A stretch of DNA of 27,584 nucleotides, taken from positions 1-27,584 of the forward strand of contig JACKAT010000071.1 in NCBI GenBank assembly GCA_020634935.1, written 5' to 3'. The first letter of the stretch is position 1, and each line of letters opens with the position of its first letter. A program made the position numbers and the translations under genes. The notes below the pieces were generated by a model. That model ran no database searches. It was given only the letters and a program-made list of their open reading frames with translations, and was not told where the DNA came from. Shown here piece by piece: positions 15,285 through 23,737 of the stretch. The stretch comes from Anaerolineales bacterium. Its GTDB lineage: Bacteria > Chloroflexota > Anaerolineae > 4572-78 > J111.

Positions 15285-16420
15285 TCATTTACTCCAGATT
15301 TTGGTGAGATAAGTTGATGGTACAGCGTTTCATAGCGATGCGCCATTTGCTCGACCGTAAACTGCTGCCGGACACGGTCGAAGCCGGCCTGGCCCATTTG
15401 CCTACTCAACTCTGTATTACCCTTCAGCAAGTTGATGGCGCTGGCCAGAGCCGCCGCGTCTTGGGCGGGAACTAACAGCCCCGTTCGGCCGTGTTCGACG
15501 AGTTCCGGGGTGCCGCCGACCGCCGTGGCCACAACCGGCAGCCGGGCGGCCATAGCTTCCAAGACCGTATTGGGTAAGCCCTCATGCAAGGAAGGCTGTA
15601 CCAAGATATCGAAGGCCGGGAGCAGGGCGGTCACATCCGCCCGATAACCAGCCCAGTGAACACGCGCTGTTAAGCCCAAATCGCTTGTCAATTTTTGTAA
15701 GATGTCCCACTCCGGCCCATCCCCGATAATAACTAACTGACCGTCTGCGATCGAAACCATTGCTCGAAGCAAAACGTTGATGCCTTTGACCGGGTCTAAC
15801 CGGCTAACCGCACCGATGACACACACCTCAGCCGGCAGATCGAGTTCGCGCCGGGCGCTCTGGCGCGAGCCAACCGGTTCGGACGAAATGTCCAGGCCGT
15901 TGTAGATGACCATCACTTTTTCGGCCGGTAGACCGATATGAGAGACGGTAAAATCCCGTACATTGGCTGAAACCGCCACAACCTGGTCAACCAGGCCGAT
16001 AGTCCAGCGGTTGAGCCGATAGCGCCACTCACTTTCCATGGCCATCGTTCGTTCCGAACAGATGATGGTCGGGACCCCGGCCAATCGGCCCACCAGGCGG
16101 CCGGGTAGGTTAGCATGAAACAGCCAGGTATGGAGAATGACCGGCTGAATCTGGCGCAGTAATCTATACAGCCGCCAAAACGCCCCCCAATGTAATTTAG
16201 TTTTCATCCCCAGATCGAGCACAGGAATTTCCAATCCGCGAATGAGTTGGGCCACAGCCGCGTCACCGTTGTACAAGCAGGCAACAACCGGCGAAAATTG
16301 ACGGCGGTCTATCCGTTGGAGCAAGCGAAACAGGGCCATTTGCGCTCCCCCGGCTGAGAGTTCGGTAATGAGATGGACGATGGGAATAGGCATAAGCTGC
16401 TTTTGCTCAGAGCCGGACAT
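15266..16420 (-). CDS. Glycosyltransferase, GT4 family
   Basis: This 384-residue GT-B enzyme starts its N-domain with HLITELSAGGAQMALFRLL. The HTWLFHANLPGRLVGRL segment and SERTMAMESEWRYRLN follow, as in GT4 enzymes that act on lipid-linked acceptors. The C-domain has IGAVSRLDPVKGIN and an intact E-x7-E (HEGLPNTVLEAMA), then TAVGGTPELVEHG. No signal peptide or membrane helix is seen; a peripheral association with the inner membrane is usual. The ATG at 16420 overlaps the upstream gene by 14 bases; an ATG at 16393 just before PIPIVHLITE is an alternative start. Sugar specificity is unknown. Confidence 0.92.
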   Translation of the reverse strand: MSGSEQKQLMPIPIVHLITELSAGGAQMALFRLLQRIDRRQFSPVVACLYNGDAAVAQLIRGLEIPVLDLGMKTKLHWGAFWRLYRLLRQIQPVILHTWLFHANLPGRLVGRLAGVPTIICSERTMAMESEWRYRLNRWTIGLVDQVVAVSANVRDFTVSHIGLPAEKVMVIYNGLDISSEPVGSRQSARRELDLPAEVCVIGAVSRLDPVKGINVLLRAMVSIADGQLVIIGDGPEWDILQKLTSDLGLTARVHWAGYRADVTALLPAFDILVQPSLHEGLPNTVLEAMAARLPVVATAVGGTPELVEHGRTGLLVPAQDAAALASAINLLKGNTELSRQMGQAGFDRVRQQFTVEQMAHRYETLYHQLISPKSGVNEWRHTS

Positions 16421-17546
16421 TATATTGCTCGATCAACCGTAAAAACAGTTCCTCATACTGCGTCACAATTTTATCCACCGCAAAGTCCTTAGCCCGGCTA
16501 GGGCCAGCCAGACGAAACCGTTCTCGTCTGGCCGGGTCATCAAGCAATGACCGAATAGCCGCGGCCATTTCATTAGCGTCTCCGGGCGGAACCAAAACGC
16601 CATACACTCCTCCGGCTAAAATTTCTTGGGGTCCATAGGGACAATCGGTGGCAATAACCGGTGTACCAACTGCCAGGGCTTCGATAATGACATTGCCGAA
16701 CCCTTCATAATCGGACGATAGCACAAAAATATCGGCTTGTTTAATGTAATGCCACGGGTTGTCTTGAAACCCCAAGAATGAGACCGTTTGGTCTAAATTT
16801 AAAGTGTGAACCAGATCGAGTAACGGAGCCTTCTCGGGGCCTTCGCCTAAAATCCACAATTTCAAGGGGTATTCCGGCCCAACTTTCGCCACAGCGTTGA
16901 GCAGCATCGGATAATTTTTGGGTTTCGCCAGCCGTCCGGCCGCCACCAGTAGCGGGACTTTGTCGGGCCGAGTACCGTTCACATTTATTGGCTCCTGAAG
17001 CTGAGACAGAACAAGCGGATTATGAATAACCGACAATTTACTTCGATTTATACCCTCACCAGAGAGTTCAGCCGCGATGCCTTCTGAAATGACGATGACA
17101 TGATCGGCCTGCTGATAGAGCCAGCGGGTCAGAGGCCAGGCCTGGCTGCGACGGCTATCAATCGTCCGACTCGATGCCGGAGCCGTTTGCTCGTTGATGA
17201 CAACCGGGCAATTGAAGCTATAAAATTTTTGGGCTAAAAGCAGGACACTATTAACCTGCCACAGAATGCCCATGATCAAAGCGGGTCGAATAGTTCGGTA
17301 CAATTGGTTTATGGCTCGTAATCGCCGCCAGTTGCGGTGTAGAACACCATAATCCGTTGGCTGAAGTTCGTAGACCGGGACATCGTCGGCTAACTCTTCC
17401 AGAAATACACCTTCTTTTTGAAATAGAGCCAGATGGGGTTCAAAGCGGGTTCGATCCAGATGGTTGATAATGTTAACTAAGGCTCGTTCGGCTCCACCGC
17501 CCCCTAGATTAGGGGCTATGAAAAGAAGGCGTTTATTTGATGGCAT
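16407..17546 (-). CDS. Glycosyltransferase, GT4 family, PglA/GalNAc-transferase-like
   Basis: From the ATG at 17546 this is a 379-residue GT-B enzyme starting MPSNKRLLFIAPNLGGGGAE, which places the glycine-rich N-motif near the N-terminus. Longer in-frame starts (ATG at 17585, TTG at 17609) would extend deep into the methyltransferase gene, whereas 17546 gives a 14-base overlap like its neighbours. The C-domain has AAGRLAKPKNYPMLLNA, the E-x7-E in YEGFGNVIIEALA, and the CPYGPQEIL element seen in PglA/WbnH-like N-acetylgalactosaminyltransferases. That resemblance hints at transfer of an N-acetylhexosamine but does not prove it. The enzyme would act on the cytoplasmic face on a lipid-linked intermediate. 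Confidence 0.88.
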   Translation of the reverse strand: MPSNKRLLFIAPNLGGGGAERALVNIINHLDRTRFEPHLALFQKEGVFLEELADDVPVYELQPTDYGVLHRNWRRLRAINQLYRTIRPALIMGILWQVNSVLLLAQKFYSFNCPVVINEQTAPASSRTIDSRRSQAWPLTRWLYQQADHVIVISEGIAAELSGEGINRSKLSVIHNPLVLSQLQEPINVNGTRPDKVPLLVAAGRLAKPKNYPMLLNAVAKVGPEYPLKLWILGEGPEKAPLLDLVHTLNLDQTVSFLGFQDNPWHYIKQADIFVLSSDYEGFGNVIIEALAVGTPVIATDCPYGPQEILAGGVYGVLVPPGDANEMAAAIRSLLDDPARRERFRLAGPSRAKDFAVDKIVTQYEELFLRLIEQYNVRL

Positions 17547-18177
17547 AAACGTTGAATCCGGATGTGTGTTTGTCGTCATGCTCATCAAATTTCTGAATGA
17601 GGGTGCCAAAATATTTTATAAATTTTGAACGTTTGCTGAACCGTGGGACAAAATTTAGAATGGTCTCTAAATGGCCTCGCACGGGGCATAACTCCAGGTG
17701 CGAAAAATCGCGCAACATATAACGCAAACCGTCTCGGGAGTACCGATAAAAATCATCATATTCATTATTCCCGTGGTAGCGATACATCCAAGGCACATAG
17801 ATAAATAACTTGCCGCCCGGTTTTAAAATCCGATGGAGTTCTGCTGCAGCCCCGAACGGATTATAAACGTGTTCTAAAATGGCCGCACAAATGACGCCAT
17901 CGATACTGTCAGTTTCTAGAGGCAGGTCACAAATATCGGCGGTGATGTTCGGGCGGAATACCGGGTTAATATCTAGCGACAGATGTAATTTGCCGGCTAA
18001 CTCGTCTTCAAATAGAACGGCTAAGCTGCGCGAAGAGTTACCGAAATCAATAATTTTAGGACAGGTGGTAAATATTTCACGGATTTTGTTGAGACGAAAC
18101 TGATCCCATGGGGGTAAATCATCAGAATTATCGACTATTCTGGTAAAGCCATAATCAGCGTCTAGCGCTAATTTCAT
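17533..18177 (-). CDS. Class I SAM-dependent methyltransferase, DFYRY subtype
   Basis: This 214-residue protein has a degenerate motif I, IIDFGNSSRS (residues 42-51), without the usual G-x-G-x-G. LSLDINPVFRP gives the acidic strand-2 end, AAILEHVYNPFGAA is the methyltransferase-11-like motif, and ILKPGGKLFIYVPW is motif III. D142-F-Y-R-Y follows. This last element and the ending GFNVYAIK recur in the proteins at 21782 and 23738, so the three are paralogues. A strong ribosome site (GGAGG, six bases before the ATG) supports the start. An 87-base gap with a promoter-like sequence separates it from the upstream methyltransferase. Acceptor unknown, presumably a sugar of the glycan. The altered motif I could weaken or change SAM binding. 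Confidence 0.82.
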   Translation of the reverse strand: MKLALDADYGFTRIVDNSDDLPPWDQFRLNKIREIFTTCPKIIDFGNSSRSLAVLFEDELAGKLHLSLDINPVFRPNITADICDLPLETDSIDGVICAAILEHVYNPFGAAAELHRILKPGGKLFIYVPWMYRYHGNNEYDDFYRYSRDGLRYMLRDFSHLELCPVRGHLETILNFVPRFSKRSKFIKYFGTLIQKFDEHDDKHTSGFNVYAIK

Positions 18178-18183
18178 GAGAAG

Positions 18184-18188
18184 CCTCC
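18184..18188 (-). promoter_or_regulatory. Strong Shine-Dalgarno for the methyltransferase at 17533
   Basis: GGAGG on minus sits six bases before the ATG at 18177. It is one of the clearest ribosome sites in the locus and fixes this start. Confidence 0.7.
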
Positions 18189-18200
18189 AACAGGATACAC

Positions 18201-18228
18201 TTTTTAAAACTCACAGGCACTTAGTCAA
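18201..18228 (-). promoter_or_regulatory. Possible internal promoter in the polysaccharide locus
   Basis: On minus, TTGACT at 18228-18223 (five of six) and TAAAAA at 18206-18201 (four of six) are 16 bases apart in the 87-base gap before the methyltransferase at 17533. The leader would be about 17 bases and would contain the GGAGG site. Confidence 0.35.
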
Positions 18229-18264
18229 ATCGAGGACATTTAACCTTTTAATGTACCCGGAGTT

Positions 18265-18978
18265 TTATTTTGTGGCTTCAAAGTAAATCCCTAAACAAAA
18301 CTTTTTACCACGATCCTTAAAATCTTGATCATCGATCAAACTATCTTCCAGCAATTTCCATTGCTTAAGAAATTTGTTTTGATGCTGAACATTGATTATT
18401 TTGTTATGAATTTCTTTGAGCGAGTCAATGGCGCCAAATCTTATCTCTTGAACGGCGAAATGCGTTTCTTGAAGCGCTCTTACTAATTCGTGTTCATCAT
18501 AGCGATGAACATAATATCTTTCATCAAAGAAACTCCGGATTTGGCGTTTGAGTTGGTTATTGGGCCTGTACTTGGTCCACCCTATTGTAAAAAGAAAGTA
18601 CCCGCCCGGCTTGAGCACGCTATTGATTTCAAATAACGCTTTGGGCAGATGCTTCAGAAACATCAAGGTTTGCGTAGAAACAACGATATCAAACTCATTT
18701 TCTGCGAAATGTTGAGTTAGGTTATAAATATTAAGCGTGATGGCTTTGTCCGGCCCGAATTTTTCCTTGGCTTGTTTAATGGCCTCGTCATCAAGATCGA
18801 TGCCCCAAATTTCAATATTGGGGTGATTGAGAAGAGGCAACCACAACTGCCCCGATTTACAACCAGCATCGAGTATTTTTATCTTTTTTTCGGCTGCAAG
18901 CTGTAGAACTCGCTCCAATAGATGAACCCGCAGGGGGTCGCCTACCAGAGGTTGGTCACTATCATAAAGATTTAACAT
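18265..18978 (-). CDS. Class I SAM-dependent methyltransferase
   Basis: This 237-residue protein has motif I ILDAGCKSGQLW (residues 35-46), strand 2 ending WGIDLDDEAIKQA, and NEFDIVVSTQTLMFLKHLP and VLKPGGYFLFTIGW as motifs II/III. The third glycine of motif I is kept but the second is Lys (GCKSG), a tolerated change. It is not closely similar to the DFYRY group. The sequence is visibly AT-rich with many Lys, Asn and Ile codons compared with genes at the left end of the window, which fits horizontal origin. It overlaps the deacetylase-like gene by seven bases. Acceptor unknown. Confidence 0.85.
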   Translation of the reverse strand: MLNLYDSDQPLVGDPLRVHLLERVLQLAAEKKIKILDAGCKSGQLWLPLLNHPNIEIWGIDLDDEAIKQAKEKFGPDKAITLNIYNLTQHFAENEFDIVVSTQTLMFLKHLPKALFEINSVLKPGGYFLFTIGWTKYRPNNQLKRQIRSFFDERYYVHRYDEHELVRALQETHFAVQEIRFGAIDSLKEIHNKIINVQHQNKFLKQWKLLEDSLIDDQDFKDRGKKFCLGIYFEATK

Positions 18979-19766
18979 CTTGAATCATCCAAAACCTGAT
19001 ACGATAACTCACCCCGGCTAACAATATCGGCCAGTTCATCCGTGGTCAGGAATTTACAGCCTCGCCTATAATACCAACTCAAAGCTACCCGGAGCGCTAT
19101 TCTAAACTTGGGATTGAGTAGATCATAGTCATGCAAATAAATCAGCGCATACGGTTCACTATGGGGGACATCAACATAAATTTTGGCTCCAGAAAAAGGG
19201 TAAAGACTCTTCATGAATGTGGCGACCGAAGTTGAGGTCGGTAATTCCAATAAAGCGTAGTCCTGGAAATTGAACAGACATGGCTGCTGTATCTGCAAGG
19301 CCTGGTCTCTATCTTTTAAATAATCTAAAGAAAAAGTTCGGGCTGAACAATCGTATCGATAGTTGTACCTGGCTAAAAATCGAACGATATCTAAATTTAT
19401 GGTCCAACCACCCCCTACAAAACCGGTGGGCGTAAACTTTTGGCGCTGTAGCCATTCATAATCTTCGGTCAACCGTTTTTCAACATTCATGAGGGTGAAA
19501 TCGCCGGTTTTTGTGCCATCGGGCGCATAGAAGTGGGTGTGTTGTTGAATTGAATGCCCCTGTTGAGCGAGCTGGTTAATCCGGTTAATCCACTTTGTTT
19601 CCGAGAAATAAGGTTGGTTACGATAGTAAGCATGAGTGGGCGCGGTACAAAAAAAACTCGCTGGAATGTGACGTTTCTGTAGAAAACTGAGCATCCCTTC
19701 AACTTGATACCACACGTTATCTGCATCTAATTTTTCAGTATGAAGCGTTAAAGCGATTTTTAACAT
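18972..19766 (-). CDS. Divergent NodB-like polysaccharide deacetylase homologue
   Basis: From the ATG at 19766 the protein has 264 residues; AAGGG four bases upstream supports this start over longer ones inside the flippase gene. The beta/alpha-barrel layout of the NodB family is visible: first strand IALTLHTE, helix then RHIPASFFC, GHSIQQHTHFY, GFVGGGWTIN, and YALIYLHDYDLL near the end. The catalytic positions are not canonical. The TFDDG Asp pair is replaced by LHTE (H9, T10). In motif 2 H76 is kept but the +4 histidine is Tyr, with H78 between. The motif 3 Arg is absent. The motif 5 histidine remains. It may be a relative with changed metal ligands or an inactive form. In this locus an N-acetyl sugar would be the expected substrate. 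Confidence 0.72.
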   Translation of the reverse strand: MLKIALTLHTEKLDADNVWYQVEGMLSFLQKRHIPASFFCTAPTHAYYRNQPYFSETKWINRINQLAQQGHSIQQHTHFYAPDGTKTGDFTLMNVEKRLTEDYEWLQRQKFTPTGFVGGGWTINLDIVRFLARYNYRYDCSARTFSLDYLKDRDQALQIQQPCLFNFQDYALLELPTSTSVATFMKSLYPFSGAKIYVDVPHSEPYALIYLHDYDLLNPKFRIALRVALSWYYRRGCKFLTTDELADIVSRGELSYQVLDDSRC

Positions 19767-19792
19767 TGTACCCTTATTTTTACGAAAGCCCA

Positions 19793-21028
19793 TTACAAAT
19801 GACGAATCGCTCGCCAACGATACAAACCAATAGCCCAACGAGAGATAATATAACTGATAACAATGCCGCCAATACCTAATCGAGGAACCAAGATGATTAA
19901 ACTGGAAATTTGTAATACGCCATATAATAAATTGGCGCGAAATATCACATCGGCTCTCTTCTGAGCTTGCAAAACAGCCAGCGAAACGGCATCGACGCCA
20001 CTGAGGCCCATCGATAAAAACATCCCCTGCGCATAAATAGCCGATTGAGAATAAGCTTGACCATATAAAAGCAGAATGATGTAAGGAATTAGGACGATGG
20101 CCATTGCCACAACGGTGATATTTAAGCCCAACAACAGAAACATTCTGTTGCGATTGTTATGCCCATAAAACTTCCGATCAGTTGTCTCAGCCAGTTTGGG
20201 CATCAAGAGGGAGGTCATAATTTTGAAGAAAACCTTCGAATTCTCCGGCAAAACAGCCGCAATACGATATAAAGCCACCGCATTAAAACTTGAGAAAAAT
20301 CCCAGCATGACACTATCCAGATAAAAAGCCATCGTTCCAATCGCGTTGGCTACGGATAACGACCAGCTATAAGAAAACAAGTCAGGATCGACAGGTGAAC
20401 TGCGGGCCTGAGTGATAACTGAGCGATAGAGCACGAGCGGCACTAAGAGGGAGGCAAGGCTGTTAATCACTAATAACCAGACAAAATCGAGATGAGCCCA
20501 CAGCCCTATCGCTAAACCGGCCGTAGTTAGAATGATAGCACCACTGTTCAGCCAACTAACCAGATCAAACCGCTTAACGCCTTGATAATAAGCGGTAATT
20601 AAATCTGTACAACTGGTAAAAGGCACAAACAGCGCTACAGCTGTAAAAGCCCACAGAAACTTTATATCCGTTTGATAATAGGCATATCCTAGGCCAAACA
20701 ATATGACTACTATGCTGCCCAAGCTACCCCAAACGGCTCTAATTTTTACCGCATCAAAGAAACTGCCATACTTACCCTGAGCTACCGCTTGGGTTAGCGC
20801 CGTACTGACACCGGACAGCGTCACCACTGAAAGCATCCCGACCGCCGCCAGTACAAACGAATACTGGCCGTAAACTTCCGAGGGAGCCAGCCGGGCAAAT
20901 GCCACCGAACGCAGTAGCCCCATTGCGTATCCAATCCCAACCGCGAAGGCCAGCCAGCCACTGCCAACGACAAAGTATCTAAAATCAATGTGCAGCGCCT
21001 CGCCTAACCTTGACCGCAAGTTATTCAT
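19793..21028 (-). CDS. Wzx-like oligosaccharide flippase
   Basis: This 411-residue multi-pass membrane protein has about 12 hydrophobic segments. The opening GSGWLAFAVGIGYAMGLLRSVAFARLAPSEVYGQY and the Y-G-Q-Y-S-F-V pattern at the first loop are typical of the MOP-family polysaccharide transporters. The region YSWSLSVANAIGTMAFYLDSVMLGFF matches the second-half signature (D-x2-M-L-G). It would flip undecaprenyl-linked repeat units across the cytoplasmic membrane, feeding the polymerase at 8322. The length is at the short end for Wzx (about 410-480). It starts four bases after the stop of the methyltransferase upstream. Substrate specificity cannot be read. Confidence 0.9.
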   Translation of the reverse strand: MNNLRSRLGEALHIDFRYFVVGSGWLAFAVGIGYAMGLLRSVAFARLAPSEVYGQYSFVLAAVGMLSVVTLSGVSTALTQAVAQGKYGSFFDAVKIRAVWGSLGSIVVILFGLGYAYYQTDIKFLWAFTAVALFVPFTSCTDLITAYYQGVKRFDLVSWLNSGAIILTTAGLAIGLWAHLDFVWLLVINSLASLLVPLVLYRSVITQARSSPVDPDLFSYSWSLSVANAIGTMAFYLDSVMLGFFSSFNAVALYRIAAVLPENSKVFFKIMTSLLMPKLAETTDRKFYGHNNRNRMFLLLGLNITVVAMAIVLIPYIILLLYGQAYSQSAIYAQGMFLSMGLSGVDAVSLAVLQAQKRADVIFRANLLYGVLQISSLIILVPRLGIGGIVISYIISRWAIGLYRWRAIRHL

Positions 21029-21032
21029 AGGA

Positions 21033-21782
21033 TTAGCGCAATCTTGCCACGGCGACGAGATGCCGGCCAGTATGTGAAGAGGCCATATAACTACATTTCC
21101 GATGCAGCCGCCACACTATTCTACGCCAGGAAGATGGCTGGACAATGCCCACGGTCGGCTGTAATAACCAACGGAACAACTCGTAAAACGAACCATTTTT
21201 AGTGAGATACCAATAATTTTCAATCTGAAATGACGCGTTAAGCTGCTCCTGTAACAATGATAAATCGTAATGTCTATAATGTTTTTTGTTGAGGGGGAGG
21301 TTAGTGGTGGGTACAGATACCACCAATTTACCATTGGGAGTAAGCTTATTCGCCACTTTGTTAATGAATTCAGGATAAGCCGGGTCAGGGATGTGTTCCA
21401 TTACCTCCACCAGAGTGGCCAGTTCAAATTGACCGGGAACTTGAGATACATCACATAAATAAATGCGGAGAGATGGATTAAACGCCTTAGCAAACAAGAC
21501 AGCTTGTTTGACTAAATCAACGCCCACTAATTGAGGGACCTGGTCTTGCAGCATGTTTAACAAGCGTCCGTCCCCACAGCCAATATCCAACAGAGATTGC
21601 GGTCTCAGCGTGTTTTTAATTAAATGGGCAATGAAATGCATATAGGTTATATAATCCAATCCCCAACTAAGATTCTTGTAGGTAGATACCGCCCCGGTAT
21701 GATCTAAATCGGGTAGGTAATGATAGGGAAACTGATATTGATCCGCTTGTATGGTAAATTTACCATCGACGTCGGAATTCAT
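21033..21782 (-). CDS. Class I SAM-dependent methyltransferase
   Basis: From the ATG at 21782 this is 249 residues. That start shares one base with the upstream stop (TAATG). A start 111 bases further up would bury a third of a kilobase scale overlap inside the previous gene and adds a non-conserved extension. Motif I is SLLDIGCGDGRLL (residues 63-75), strand 2 ends in GVDL, and TLVEVMEHIPDP and KLTPNGKLVVSVPTTN follow. The KKHYRHYDLSLLQEQL element resembles the HYRHY-type loop of bifunctional or stand-alone sugar methyltransferases. The C-terminus is basic. It precedes the flippase by four bases. The acceptor is probably a glycan residue; other acceptors are possible. Confidence 0.85.
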   Translation of the reverse strand: MNSDVDGKFTIQADQYQFPYHYLPDLDHTGAVSTYKNLSWGLDYITYMHFIAHLIKNTLRPQSLLDIGCGDGRLLNMLQDQVPQLVGVDLVKQAVLFAKAFNPSLRIYLCDVSQVPGQFELATLVEVMEHIPDPAYPEFINKVANKLTPNGKLVVSVPTTNLPLNKKHYRHYDLSLLQEQLNASFQIENYWYLTKNGSFYELFRWLLQPTVGIVQPSSWRRIVWRLHRKCSYMASSHTGRHLVAVARLR

Positions 21783-22489
21783 TATGCCTCGGCTTTGACA
21801 AAGTATCCAGAGGTGATGAAATCTATAGTATCGCTGCCAATAAACTTTGCACAGAAAGCTAACAACAGGCCCAACGGTACCCAAACCAGCCAACTCATCA
21901 CGCGAAAAGTATAATTCTGCTCTCTGAACGTTCGAACAAAAAGGACGGCAATCGTCTCCAACCAGTTATGTTGCTCTGAAACAGAAATGGCCTGGAAATC
22001 AGCCTGCTGGAGCAAATGGGACAACCCATATTTGGTAAATCGAAAATAATCAAATGGACGGTCGTGTAAGGGGTAAATAAAGCGTGTACTTAACAAGAGT
22101 ACGCCTGCGGGTTTAAGTACTCGTTTAATTTGGTCAATACAGATCGAAGGTTGATGAATATGCTCTAAAACTTCCGCACACACCACACAATCAAATGTAT
22201 TATCAGGCAGTGGCAAGAAAACTGCATCCGAATTTATATCAGGCCGCCGATTAGCCGCGATATCTAATGAAAACAAAACGGTTTGCGGGCGCCTCGACAA
22301 CCCCTCTTTGACCATCTCAGCTATGGGCCCCCCGGACCCAATATTTAACACGTAAAGCGGCTCACGATGTCGAAGCGAGGTGAGATTGTCGAGGTAAAAA
22401 TCCTCTAACCCTTTACGGGTGATCGTTTTACTTAAAGACAGCAGCCATGTTTGAATAATGACCATAACGGATCGTAAAAACGTTTTCAT
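21782..22489 (-). CDS. Class I SAM-dependent methyltransferase with C-terminal membrane segment
   Basis: This 235-residue protein has motif I YVLNIGSGGPIAE (residues 46-58), strand 2 FSLDIAANRRPD, VCAEVLEHIHQP, VLKPAGVLLLSTR, and D147-Y-F-R-F. It is a paralogue of the proteins at 17533 and 23738, sharing the D-(Y/F)-(F/Y)-R element and a GYFV-type ending. A strongly hydrophobic stretch at about 197-217 (VWVPLGLLLAFCAKFI) suggests membrane attachment of the C-terminus, which would place it beside lipid-linked sugars. The ATG overlaps the upstream glycosyltransferase stop (ATGA). Acceptor unknown. Confidence 0.84.
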   Translation of the reverse strand: MKTFLRSVMVIIQTWLLSLSKTITRKGLEDFYLDNLTSLRHREPLYVLNIGSGGPIAEMVKEGLSRRPQTVLFSLDIAANRRPDINSDAVFLPLPDNTFDCVVCAEVLEHIHQPSICIDQIKRVLKPAGVLLLSTRFIYPLHDRPFDYFRFTKYGLSHLLQQADFQAISVSEQHNWLETIAVLFVRTFREQNYTFRVMSWLVWVPLGLLLAFCAKFIGSDTIDFITSGYFVKAEA

Positions 22490-23700
22490 GCGATCCCCAG
22501 CCCTGAGGCGAACTCGATGATGCGCTTGGCCCTATTCTGCCAGGTGTACATCTCCACATCGATCCGCCCTTGCTGAGCCAATGCATCGGTCTCTACCGGA
22601 TGATCCCCTAACCACTGAATTTTCTGAGCCAAATCACGTGGCTGATCCGGTCTAAAAAAAACAGCGTTAGTATCGTTTAGAATTTCTCGGACTGCGGGTA
22701 GATCGGACGCGACAATCGGACGCCGGGCGGCCATATATTCAAACAACTTCAGGGGTGACGTATAATAGCGATTGATCTCCTGTTTCCCGGAATTTGGCAA
22801 CACTAAAATATCTGCTGCGGCTAAATAAGTAGGGATATCAGCCGGGGGAACATAACCAACTACCCTGACTTTCTTGGTTAACTTTTGCTCGTTAACCAAA
22901 CGGCGCATATCGGCCACATCCTCGGTTGTACCACCCACTAAGCAAATTAAGTAACGGTCATCTAAGAAATGAGCCGCCGCTACCAGGGTAGCCACCCCCT
23001 TCCAGGCATAGAGATGGCCGGTATAACCGATAATTTTCCTCTGAACAGGCAAGTTTAAGCTCTGGCGAGCCGCCAGTTTATCAGCCACATGCTCAAAACG
23101 GTGCAAATCGACCCCATCTGGAGCAACTAAAATTTTGTCGGCGGGGACTGCTGCTTGACAAAATAACTGCTTCATATAATTTGTGAGAGTCACTACTCCC
23201 CCCATTTTTGCCAAATGCGGCAGCCATTTGATTTCCCAGTTCAAACTGGGAAATTTGTGAGCCTCAAAAATAATATAGGGGACTAAATCGGGTAGTTTTC
23301 GCATCAGGTAAATGACTAAGCTCAGATCGCGCAGGTATAGTATTCCAGCGAACCGATCTTTCAAGTAAGACCTCACCGATCGGAAATAGGAGATTTGCAT
23401 CAGCGGGAAAAATAGACGCTCTTGCAATAATTTGAGGATCAATGGCACACGAGCTAACCGGCGTTGTGCCGGCCAGAGAAAATCGATTGAAGGCAAACTG
23501 ACTAGAGGAAAGTGATTGGCCGTGCCATAATACGTGTATATATCTTTAATGTGGGCCATTGCCGGTGTGTTTATGCGTTGTGGATATAATAAAACCAACC
23601 TGTGACCAATTGATACGAAGGCATCACACATTTGTATCACTTGAAATGTATTGGCTTGCTCACTGGGAATGCGCGACATAGAGATATAGGTTATGTTCAT
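22486..23700 (-). CDS. Glycosyltransferase, GT4 family
   Basis: This 404-residue GT-B enzyme opens MNITYISMSRIPSEQANTFQ, a pattern of GT4 enzymes with SE-x-AN near the N-terminus. The C-domain includes KIIGYTGHLYAWKGVATL and a donor-site region YYTSPLKLFEYMAARRPIV, in which an S-P-x-K-x-F-E-Y block replaces the EGFG-type first half of E-x7-E. This is a known GT4 variant, not damage. It begins 38 bases after the methyltransferase at 23738 and overlaps the next gene by ATGA. Sugar and linkage unknown. Confidence 0.9.
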   Translation of the reverse strand: MNITYISMSRIPSEQANTFQVIQMCDAFVSIGHRLVLLYPQRINTPAMAHIKDIYTYYGTANHFPLVSLPSIDFLWPAQRRLARVPLILKLLQERLFFPLMQISYFRSVRSYLKDRFAGILYLRDLSLVIYLMRKLPDLVPYIIFEAHKFPSLNWEIKWLPHLAKMGGVVTLTNYMKQLFCQAAVPADKILVAPDGVDLHRFEHVADKLAARQSLNLPVQRKIIGYTGHLYAWKGVATLVAAAHFLDDRYLICLVGGTTEDVADMRRLVNEQKLTKKVRVVGYVPPADIPTYLAAADILVLPNSGKQEINRYYTSPLKLFEYMAARRPIVASDLPAVREILNDTNAVFFRPDQPRDLAQKIQWLGDHPVETDALAQQGRIDVEMYTWQNRAKRIIEFASGLGIA

Positions 23701-23737
23701 TATATTCGTCAGCCTGCCCTAATCGTCCGGTCAATCA

